Positions 36,126 to 45,083 of a stretch of DNA of 64,000 nt are shown here, one piece after another. Every line of letters starts with the position of its first letter. Positions within the stretch are counted from its first letter, which is position 1. Where the stretch lies: NCBI RefSeq assembly GCF_010183535.1, contig NC_071333.1, positions 18,350,587-18,414,586 on the forward strand. Reading direction: 5' to 3'. The position numbers and the translations under genes are program-made. The DNA comes from Caenorhabditis remanei (lineage: Eukaryota; Nematoda; Chromadorea; Rhabditida; Rhabditidae). The notes beneath the pieces were generated by a model. It saw nothing but the letters and a program-made list of their open reading frames with translations. It searched no databases and had not been told where the DNA came from.

Positions 36126-36131
36126 AATAAA
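36126..36131 (+). terminator. Internal poly(A) signal after accessory gene A
   Basis: AATAAA 39 bp beyond the accessory A stop and about 120 bp before the acceptor in front of accessory gene B. This spacing is typical between genes of a nematode operon. Confidence 0.6.
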
Positions 36132-36254
36132 AATCGAGTTTGTTCGCTTAATGATTGCTTTTGATTCGGTAACCCGGTTTTTACCCGGTTCAATATCTGT
36201 TTCGTTTACGATTCGGTGAATTAATCTTTATAGCTTTATATCGATTTAGCAATT

Positions 36255-38267
36255 ATGAGCAACGAAAACTCACGTATTAACACGGAGAAGATGCTAGAAG
36301 ACTCAATCCTCGACGAGAATCCGGAAGTCGGTAATATCCAGTTGCCTCCGATCCCCATAGAGCTCGAAAGAATTCATTTGGGAGGAGCGCAAGGTAATTA
36401 CACACTTTCATTGAGCGTATGGTGACTCGGTTCTTTTCAGATCCCTCGGTTGACTCATCGGTTCCAAGAACCAATGGTGCAGACGCGGAAGACGGAAATA
36501 TCCTCGAGTTGGATGATCTGGAGTTTGGTTAGTGCTGTCAACTCTAAGAATGGTGATCAGTAGCTTTAAATTTAGGAGATCCGTCGGATCAAGGCAGCAA
36601 TGCAGGAGATTCTGTTCACTCCTCGATTCTTGGAGAGTCAGACTCGCAAGAGCATGAAGTTCCAGCGAACCAGGAGATCCGCGAAGGTCCGTTGGAGTTT
36701 TTCGTCTTCCCAAACGGGAGACCCAATACTCCGAGTGTTGATTCGATTCCTTTTGCAGATGATAACTTGGATGGAAATCCAATGTTGGAGGCTGCGAACG
36801 TAGTCGAGGAAACCGCGAATCTGGCGGAAATTGAAGCCCTCGACATTGTTCAACAATTGAAGCAACTACCAGCCATTCTTCAGGAGTTGAAGAACATCTC
36901 GTCTCAGCTCAAAGCCAACAACACCTCGTCCGGATCCATTGATGATGCCAGCAACTTCATCACGAAGAAAGATTTAGAGAGCTTCGCCACGAAACAAGAC
37001 CTCGAATCCCTCGTCTCGAAAGCTGATTTTGTTGAGCGTCTCCCCTCGGCTGACAAGTGGACTGAGATGGTCGACAGACTCGCGCCACTTGCTTCGCTCG
37101 ACGGTCTGTCAGTCATGATGGGCTCAATCTTGCAGCAACTGCGTGTACTCGCGTTGACTCAGCGACGTCTGACTCGTTGCCAGGGCAAGAGTATTCTCCT
37201 CGGAAAAAAGCTTCTGGCCGACGGAAAAGTTGATCGTGTCAAGTTCTTGAAGACCTCGCACAAGATTACTAATGTCTACAACTCGCTTCGCAGCTACATT
37301 GCGCGAAAAGTCACGTCTTTGGAGAAAGAGTCTGAGATGAGACATCTTGCGAACCAACTTGATGCTATCAAGAAAGAGCAGGCCTCATATTCTCGAGTCT
37401 TAGAACCCAGCGACCATGACGATGAAGCACAGCTAGCTGCCCTCGACGAGATTGCGGCAATTGAGACGACTGTTGACCTCGCTCAACATTCTCAAGTACG
37501 TCAGGACGAAGAGAGAAAGAAGCTTCAGCATCTTGAAACTCGCAGTGCTGTACGTTTTAGTAGTTTTGTAAATCTGTTCTTTAATTCAGTTCTTTGTTCA
37601 GAGCTCTACGCGATGCTTCTTCTGCCAGGAGAATCACGACTCGTTCAGGTGCCAGAAGTACCCAGACTTGCCCTCGAAACTTCAACTCTTCCGTGAAAAG
37701 AACCGTTGCATGATTTGTGGACAAGCTGGCTGCAATGGCTCGGTATCTTCCTGCAAGGCGAAGAACAGAGTGTGCAAGAATTGCGATCCCTCGTTGCCAC
37801 TCGAACAACGTGAACACCATCAGACGCTTTGCCCTCGACGCCGCCAGAAGAAACGCTCTTCGGGCGGAGGAAAGGCCATAGAAGAGAAGGTAGCTCCCTC
37901 GGAAGCCCTAGAGGTTGAAGAGAAGTTCGGGTACAACGTCGATCGCTTCCTCGATCCATCTGCTCAACAGCGTCCAGGCAGATACGTTGTCCTGGCGAAA
38001 CACGTGACTCAAACCTCGGATTCTGACGAGGAACCGACTCCGTCCAAACGCCAGAAGATCAGCACAGATTCCAATGGAATCGGTGAGGACTCCTCGGCCA
38101 AGGAAGTTGGGAAGGTTCCAATTCAGAAGAAGAAGAAGAAGAACGCTGGAGGAAAGAAGCCAAAGAAGGCCAAGAAGCCAATCAAGGAAATCGAGACCGA
38201 GTCCGTTGACTCTGTCAAGGACCAGGAAGCTGCCAATATTGAGAATCCCTCGGGATCGACTAATTAA
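36255..38267 (+). CDS. Retroelement accessory gene B, coiled-coil zinc-knuckle protein
   Basis: Four exons: 36255-36393, 36441-36527, 36576-37549, 37602-38267; 1,866 nt, 621 residues, all phases consistent. The start is the first ATG, five bases after a TCGATTTAG acceptor that could accept a spliced leader. The N-terminal third is acidic, with exons 2 and 3 both beginning with a G-D-P-S join. The middle is Gln/Leu-rich and probably coiled coil (IVQQLKQLPAILQELKNI). The exon 3-4 junction opens a cysteine cluster: CFFC, then CMICGQAGC, CKNC and a final His-Cys (HHQTLC). The C-terminus is strongly Lys-rich (KKKKKNAGGKKPKKAKK). The cysteine block resembles nucleocapsid zinc fingers of the downstream gag, so a nucleic-acid-binding, gag-derived role is my inference. 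AATAAA at 38,310. Confidence 0.75.
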
Positions 38268-38309
38268 TCGTTAACCTTTTTGTTTTAAGTTTTTTTACGG
38301 GTCTTCGTA

Positions 38310-38315
38310 AATAAA
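38310..38315 (+). terminator. Internal poly(A) signal after accessory gene B
   Basis: AATAAA 43 bp beyond the accessory B stop in the sense orientation. It lies about 4.2 kb before gag, so it would cut transcripts short of gag-pol unless bypassed. Confidence 0.6.
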
Positions 38316-41300
38316 ACCGGTTCTTTTGTTGATACTGTTGATCTCAATGATTGGTATATAGCTATGAGTGTAAACTCGTAATTATTTCAATTTCTGCTCT
38401 ATTTCAGATCGGCTTTAGTACCTTCCCGACTTCTCCGTCTGTAGTCCAAACACGAACTGAAAACGATGATTCAAAGGGTAGCGCTGACCAATTCGTCGGG
38501 CTTTCCTACTTCTATAGTTATGAGTAGAAGTGAAACGTCATACTCAACGATTCTTCGGAATCTGCGAGGCTAAAAGGATTTTCATCCGTCTCTATGACCT
38601 CGAGTCTGAGTAAACTGATAACTTGAATGTTAGCCACAGAAGAGAGTGTCTCAGATATATCTGAACACACGATTCCGTGCACTGGGTAGAAGTTAGCAGG
38701 CAGCTAACATTGTACACCGATTTGGACTCGTCCAGCGCCCTCGGGCATGTGGAGCTTAGAGCATATTTTTTCGTTGCATTCTAAACCCACGATCGGTTTA
38801 CAGACGATTGACACCGGATACATGAAATTTTCTTGTAACAAGCTAGTGGAAACGTTCACTCGGCATACGGGGCTCAGATAGTTGATGATTCTGTCATCAA
38901 GTGTATGCTATACACAGGGTTACGATCCTATATTTGTGCTAAATCGTTATAATTCTCCCCGTCTGATCGAGAGTAAAAGTGCTCGATTGGAAAAACCCTA
39001 AACCTGTAATCGGAGCGATGACTCTCGGGTGGCTCCCGAGATTAAGCCGAGATTCAGGGTTATCCGGGTCGGTGATCGCGATGATCTTAAAAACCGGTCC
39101 ATTCCCTCGGGATAAAACAAAAAATATCCGGATCTATGATGCTAACGCTAAGAGAAGGATGAGGATATAGGGATTAAATTGTGTTCTGGTACCGTAACTG
39201 AAGTACTCGCATCACTATCGAGTGAGCAATATTTGATGTAGCTAGGGTGCGTTCGGTGCGTTGAAAGCACATTTGGCACGTATAATATATAGTCTTCAAG
39301 GTCGATTTAGTCGTGATAAATGTTGAAATTCTCTGATAATTCGCACACATTGTATCGTCTAGGCCACATGAATTACTGGGCAAGTCTCCGATCCCTCGAC
39401 GTTGCTAACCTTTCGTTACTTCCCTCCCTCGGAGATCGAGTATCGAATGAGAAGCGGCCCCGAGCAATCTGAAGTCCCCCCAGGAATTCGGCTCTAAGAG
39501 TTGAGACTGCATACGCCCTTCGGGGGTATACAGATATCAGTTCGCGTACGGCTTTGGGTGAGAATTGTCTAAAATCCGATTAACCAGTATTGGTAGAATC
39601 GGAGCGAGTGATACGGACTGTCACAAGCGTACAGTTCGAGATACATCACCTCGTGAATAGATTCATCTAGCAAGATTAATTAGAGCATAAGTGATGTTAG
39701 TCGAAGGACGGCTTCGTCAAAGAAGTCCTCCGTTGATTACGTCACCTCGTTTATACCTATACGTCTTATTGACGACTGCATTTGAGTCAAGCGACTTAAA
39801 ATGTTAGCTCCTTTTGTACCGAGATTTCGATCTCAAATTCGTTCATCAACGTATTTCCTTTGTGCTCGAAAGACGGAAGTTAATCGTTCATGTTCGGCGG
39901 TCTGATTGATTTAGGAAAAGCGTTAGCGAAGTATCTCGATTACTTCAATGGTGTGGATCTTATAGCATGATGATGGCAAAGGTGCCGGTCACCTCCTTGA
40001 CAAGTGACATCAGCTCGTAGTCATCTACAGTTGAAACCTCAGTTCTTTCTAATGCTGCTTGATCGAACTGCAGCGTGTCACGAAAAGCAAGGACCAGTCT
40101 CCAAGAGGAGTTTTCCTTTTGATACATGCTTCGACGCAAGTTCATCGATGAGCGACCCGTCCATGCGTGGTCGTACCCCCCCGAAGATGTTCTCACCGGC
40201 AGAAACGCCACCGAGAGCTATGTACTTTAGGTCTAGTACGACACAACGAGATTATACGTAAATTATTAGTGCGTGTAAACCCTCGTGACGTCTCGAAAGA
40301 ACGTCATACGTCTCGAAAGAACGTATTCTTTTACGTGTGCTAATAAACTTGTCCACGTGGCTACGTGGCTAAAGTGAGCTCGGCGTTTTTGTAGCAGTAG
40401 TGTGCAGTTCGTGCCTGTCGACACCAACCCACCCTACTCCTCTCAATCTTCGTCTCATTTTGGTTAGACGAAACGTTTTTCGGTGCTAATCTGTATGACA
40501 TAACTCGCTACCCACTTTCAGATTGAAAGCTTGGTGCATGAGCTGAGTTTTGCAGCTAGAGTTCGGTCTCATGCAGCTAGAGTTCGGTTTCTAATGGGCG
40601 CTCCAGTCAACGTCGTGATCAGTGATCAGCGAGATTGAAACGGTCTCGCTGCGTACTTAGCACGATACTCTCGGAGTGAAAATTCTGGCAATCCATATTC
40701 CGTGAGGGATTTGGTACACAATGGACTAGATTTGGTGCACGATGCGCCGGATTTGGTGCATAATGTATCGGAGTTTTGAGGCAGGTTGATGCACGTAATG
40801 CATCATTTGGTGTATTTGGTCTTCATCGAATTCCTCGTCAACAGACGATATTTGGTGCAAATGCGCAACATACAGATAGCAACCATTCTAATTCAGAATG
40901 GCCCGATCAAACGCTTCTTCGTTAAACCTCTTTAGATTACAAGTCTGCACGTAAAGGAACCAAGCCCTTCTATGAGCGCGAGGCTCTTGAATGGGGTAAA
41001 ATGTGATGAAATCAACTCTATGCGATGAGTAGAGAGCAGGCTCGATACGATCGTTCGAGCGGACTGGTGCGAGATCGTACTGCTTTTCTAGCGTGTTAAA
41101 ATCGGTAATGTTCACAGATGTGGTAAGAATCCGAGAGCAGGGAGGCACCTAGTGCTCCAGGTTCAACGATTCACTGGGAAGAGTGGTAGTCTATGGAAGA
41201 AAGCGGCATCTTAGCCAGATGGGGAGCTCCGTAGTACTGTAAATCCGCATCGGATTCAAAAATTCGCGATGTTTTCCGCCAGTTGATGAGTGGGTCGAGT

Positions 41301-42519
41301 CCCTCCATCGTTCCACAGAGCCGAGTCTAAGCTATGGTACGAGTTTAGAAACACGTCCAATTTCATCCCATGCCTCTAGTTCAGTCCTCGCGGTGAAGCC
41401 GTGTAGTCGTGAGAGATTGATAAACGGGCAGTTTACTGTCTGGTCAAGGTGGACATATTCGCCACGTCTCTAGGGATCGTGCAATTTACCGTGTTTGAGA
41501 TCCTGTTACCCGCGTGTCCTTGATGCATCAGTGATCATATATAACCGGTAATAGAATGCAACCCGCTAGAGAGGGAGTTGAATAAACCGATACGCCTCGG
41601 ACAACACCTAGTTTCCCTGTCTAGAAACTACTATGACCTTGACCGGGTAATGGAGAATAAGAGCTATCCAATTTACCCCCTACCGAATAGTAGTGCCCCA
41701 CCGAAGGGTTCCGAAGTGCCTATTAGCAGATCCAGTTTAATCTGACGGATTACTTCAGGTAAATTCGTAGTGTTTTGTTGGAAGACCCTCGAGTTGTTAG
41801 GTGAGGAGCCACCAGGCTGCGAGGAACACGCCCTCGAGATACAGCAATCTTGCTGCGTGCTCAGTTGAATAGATGATCCACACTCTACCAGGACCACCGC
41901 GGGCCTGTGTAGATTGCTGTGCATCATTTGGACGTCTGTAGCCTATCCCGATTTGAATAAGTGGAGCTTCGTTTGGTAACCGATACCCCACCCCCGATTC
42001 AGTTCTCTTCACTGAATTGGACCCCTCTCGTATCTCAGAGTTGCGAGGCTCTGAACGTGTCTAGCTGACGGTACAGCGAAAACACACCCCAGCCACTTCA
42101 TTTCTAGGATTCTAGTATTCAGACTGTGTCGACTCTCTGGACGGCGAAGGTTTCTTCTTCTTCTGGAGTGATGGTCGATGAGCTGATGAGCAATGACGAG
42201 ATTAACGTTGTATAACATCCTTTAAGGATGAACTAAGTTAGAGTTATGCGCACAATTGTGACTTGGTATTCGTCCTACCAAGACAACGTCTCGGAGCTCA
42301 TCTGACTCATCGGCCTACTGAACACAGCTGAAGCTACAATCGGAGTTTTGTTGTGTAGCCTGGTTTTCAGCTTCGGATGTGATCAGTTCGTGGATGGACG
42401 TCAGGACTCGCCCGAACAGGAGCGGACTTTTTAGCGTTTTGTTTCTCTGTTTTTTAATCTTTCTTTAGCCCCGCTGTCCGGTCTCAATTCTCTTTAAGAA
42501 TACTTTTTTAATTTCAGCT
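38316..42519 (+). other. Retroelement mid-region; possible antisense exons
   Basis: 4.2 kb without a sense gene. Several minus-strand open frames look protein-like: 41,148-40,888 (ends KRFNEEAFDRAILN), one from about 41,470 to 41,325 (contains HGFTARTELEAWDEIGRV), 40,211-39,960 (ends VKEVTGTFAIIML) and 42,218-41,673. I could not join them convincingly. At 40,708-40,865 five variants of ATTTGGTGCA recur. CCCTCG is sparse here between 39.4 and 42.5 kb. A TTTTTTAATTTCAG acceptor at 42,519 ends the region. Confidence 0.4.
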
Positions 42520-42551
42520 TTCGACTTCAACCCTTTTGTGAACAACCAACC

Positions 42552-45083
42552 ATGTCTGGTACCGGACAACAACCCTCGCGGAACGGACTGCCGACGACCT
42601 CTGGAGATGGCCAAGCGAACAATCAACGTTCGCCCTCGGAAAACTTCAAGACGGCTCAACGCAACGTCAAGACCGCAATCACTCGTGCAAGCACCGCCGG
42701 CCTCAAAACCGCGGAGCAAGCATTCCATTTCATGGACGACCCCTCGGCCGTTTATGATGCTCTCGGGCTCAAGACTATCGACAACTTGCGAAAAAAGTTG
42801 ATGGTCATAGCGGGAATGATCGAAACGGACAAGCATTTCTACGAATTCGTCAAGAATATCGACGAACTCTTGTCCAACAAGGAACGTCAACGCCTACGCG
42901 AAGTGGCTAAGGCTCATCTCGACCTGAAACCACGGACTGACAACCTGCCGGTCATCAAGGACGCCATCACGGCCCTGCAAACAGCCCTCGAGAAGCAGGA
43001 TTACCTCGCTGGAGAGATATCCCCAACGGAAACCGCGGATATTTCGAAGGATGTGGAAAATTCACCCGTGGACGGAGAAGAACCATTCGAAGAAGACCAT
43101 TCGGATGCGGAATCTGTCCACCATAACGAAGACGACTTCAAGGATCGCGATCTTATTCAAAATCCACCGACTGTCGGATTCAACAACTCTGGTGGAACGC
43201 AAGTTCCTCCTGTGGTTACCTCGCACACTCGTTCAAGTGTCGAAAACCACGAAGCCTCTAGACGTTCTTCGATCAGAGCGGACACGAACGCGGCGTCCCA
43301 TGGACATCCGATAGCGTGCCCGGTCTGTGAGGAAGGACATGAGCTCTTCAAATGTAAGAGCTCGGATCTGCCGCGCTATCTAGCACGGAACGGATTGTGC
43401 GTGCATTGCACGTCAAATCTGCATGAGACACACATGTGTCCTCTTCAGAATGCTGGATCATCACCATATTTCGCTGGAGGTTTCGTTGAGAAACGTCCGG
43501 AAAGCGGTGGACGTTTCATGACCCAGAAAACGCAGATAGTAGCATCAACCCCTCGTGAAAAAATTCAGTCGAACTTCTCGTCCCTGTCTGACAGCGACGA
43601 GAAGGAACACATTGTCTCTGCTCGTTCTCCTGCCCCTCGAGCTCGTGAGGAAGAATCTTCTGATGAAGAATCTGACGTCGAGTGTCGTGCGGCAGAGAGC
43701 ACCAGGAAAGGGAAGACGAATGGTAAATGGTTGTCTTATCACGACCTAGACGCCATTCTTCCGAAATTTACTGGCGAAGCGCTCAGGTACAAGAAGTTCA
43801 TGACGATGTTTGAATCACTTGGATTGCATAACCCTCGACTTGACGATGTGATGCGATTGTCTCTCCTGGAAAAGAAGCTTATCGGCGACGCTAAGGGCTA
43901 CTTTTGCGAGCTTACTAAACCTCGTGACTCGCTTGAAGCTACTTTAGCGAATATGCGAGAAACTTTCGAAAAAGATACTTCGGAAGTTACAGAAGCCCTT
44001 CAGCAATTCAGTCGGCTTAGTTTCCATGCGACAGACTACAAACGTGCATCTCGGCAGCTTATGGAGAGCAAAACGCTCATTCGGAGGCTTCGAGATCTTG
44101 GGGAGGATGTAAACACCCCCTCGTTTGTTCGCAGCTTCATGGAAAAGTTACCGGGGAAGATGCTCCGTAACATCAGAAATTTGTTTGAAGACGGCTCGCA
44201 GCCATCGGTTTATGACATCATCAATAGATACGATCAATCCTTGAGAGATCGGGCCTTTGCTGATCGATTCCAATCTGCGAACGTCGCTGATAGGTTGAAA
44301 GAGATACCGGATGAGTCAGTAATGGCTACATCCCAGATCTCGAGTAATCCTACGAAGTCGAATGGAAATTTCGCTCCTGGTGCGGGTACTGGTAGTACCA
44401 AAACACCGGCCTCTCCGCTTCCAAATGCGTCGAAAGTTAGCAATAACTCATCGACAAATTCGAAGAAGAGAAACAAAGGAGGGAAGGGTCCGCAGACTTC
44501 AAACCAGTCGAACAACTCTGTGAATCAGAGTAAAGTAGACAACCAAGGCTCTTCTGGTGGGAATAACCTGGGCTACTTCGGTACCCAGCAGACGTTCCAC
44601 CAGGGAAATCAGGCTCCTCGGAGTCAAGGAAACGCAGCCACGGTCAACTCGGCTTCAGTGCAGCCAAAGCCTCGGATTCCTGGCATGAAAGGGCAGCCCG
44701 GAGAAAAACTCGAACCGTGCTACAAGCACGGGAGAGGTTACGATGCAAGATTCATTCATCATACCTTCCCTCGAGACTCTGAAGCTGCCTCGAAATGTTG
44801 TTTCATCTGTGGCCCCGGACACTCAATTCTTCAATGTGCTCTTCCCTCGTACGACGTTCGTCAGTTCTTCCGTTCTAGCGGTTCCTGTCACAATTGTGCT
44901 CAGCGAAACCACAGAACCGAAGATTGCCAGAGCTTCAGTACTTGTGCTTACTGTCAAGGCAAGCACAATACCGGCGGATGCACTTTGAAAGAGTACTACC
45001 GGGACCCCCGAAACTATCCAACCGACGCCCCAGCTCCAGTGTTGTCAGAATTTTTTCGTGGCCCCTTCGGGGGCTCGCAATAA
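42552..45083 (+). CDS. gag: Gag polyprotein of BEL/Pao element
   Basis: 843 residues; forms the virus-like particle and binds the element's RNA. ATG lies 33 nt after a consensus splice acceptor, so gag is probably expressed from a spliced or trans-spliced message. Features: a helical N-terminus (ERQRLREVAKAHLDL); a Cys/His cluster at ~256-300 (CPVCEEGHELFKC, CVHC, HETHMC); an acidic stretch; a DUF1759-like capsid region from ~402 (LPKFTGEALRYKKFM to FMEKLPGKMLRNI); an Asn/Ser/Gly-rich linker; and a second zinc cluster from ~749 (CCFICGPGHSILQC, CHNCAQRNHRTEDC, CAYCQGKHNTGGC). It ends in SEFFRGPFGGSQ, overlapping pol by 26 nt in a different frame. CCCTCG falls in all three codon phases across it. 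Confidence 0.93.
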   Translation: MSGTGQQPSRNGLPTTSGDGQANNQRSPSENFKTAQRNVKTAITRASTAGLKTAEQAFHFMDDPSAVYDALGLKTIDNLRKKLMVIAGMIETDKHFYEFVKNIDELLSNKERQRLREVAKAHLDLKPRTDNLPVIKDAITALQTALEKQDYLAGEISPTETADISKDVENSPVDGEEPFEEDHSDAESVHHNEDDFKDRDLIQNPPTVGFNNSGGTQVPPVVTSHTRSSVENHEASRRSSIRADTNAASHGHPIACPVCEEGHELFKCKSSDLPRYLARNGLCVHCTSNLHETHMCPLQNAGSSPYFAGGFVEKRPESGGRFMTQKTQIVASTPREKIQSNFSSLSDSDEKEHIVSARSPAPRAREEESSDEESDVECRAAESTRKGKTNGKWLSYHDLDAILPKFTGEALRYKKFMTMFESLGLHNPRLDDVMRLSLLEKKLIGDAKGYFCELTKPRDSLEATLANMRETFEKDTSEVTEALQQFSRLSFHATDYKRASRQLMESKTLIRRLRDLGEDVNTPSFVRSFMEKLPGKMLRNIRNLFEDGSQPSVYDIINRYDQSLRDRAFADRFQSANVADRLKEIPDESVMATSQISSNPTKSNGNFAPGAGTGSTKTPASPLPNASKVSNNSSTNSKKRNKGGKGPQTSNQSNNSVNQSKVDNQGSSGGNNLGYFGTQQTFHQGNQAPRSQGNAATVNSASVQPKPRIPGMKGQPGEKLEPCYKHGRGYDARFIHHTFPRDSEAASKCCFICGPGHSILQCALPSYDVRQFFRSSGSCHNCAQRNHRTEDCQSFSTCAYCQGKHNTGGCTLKEYYRDPRNYPTDAPAPVLSEFFRGPFGGSQ
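45051..45074 (+). promoter_or_regulatory. Candidate +1 frameshift signal with UUCG hairpin
   Basis: In the gag frame the codons are GAA TTT TTT CGT. A +1 slip of the Phe-tRNA from TTT (45,054) to TTC (45,055) enters the pol frame at GTG 45,058. Three bases later GCCCC-TTCG-GGGGC (45,061-45,074) forms a 5-bp GC stem closed by a C(UUCG)G loop, an exceptionally stable tetraloop. Pol is +1 relative to gag and has no ATG at its start. Confidence 0.6.

Noticed and set aside
42465..42890. 141-codon minus-strand frame over the gag start
   Set aside because: Shadow of gag, which has a start context, upstream acceptor and domain structure.
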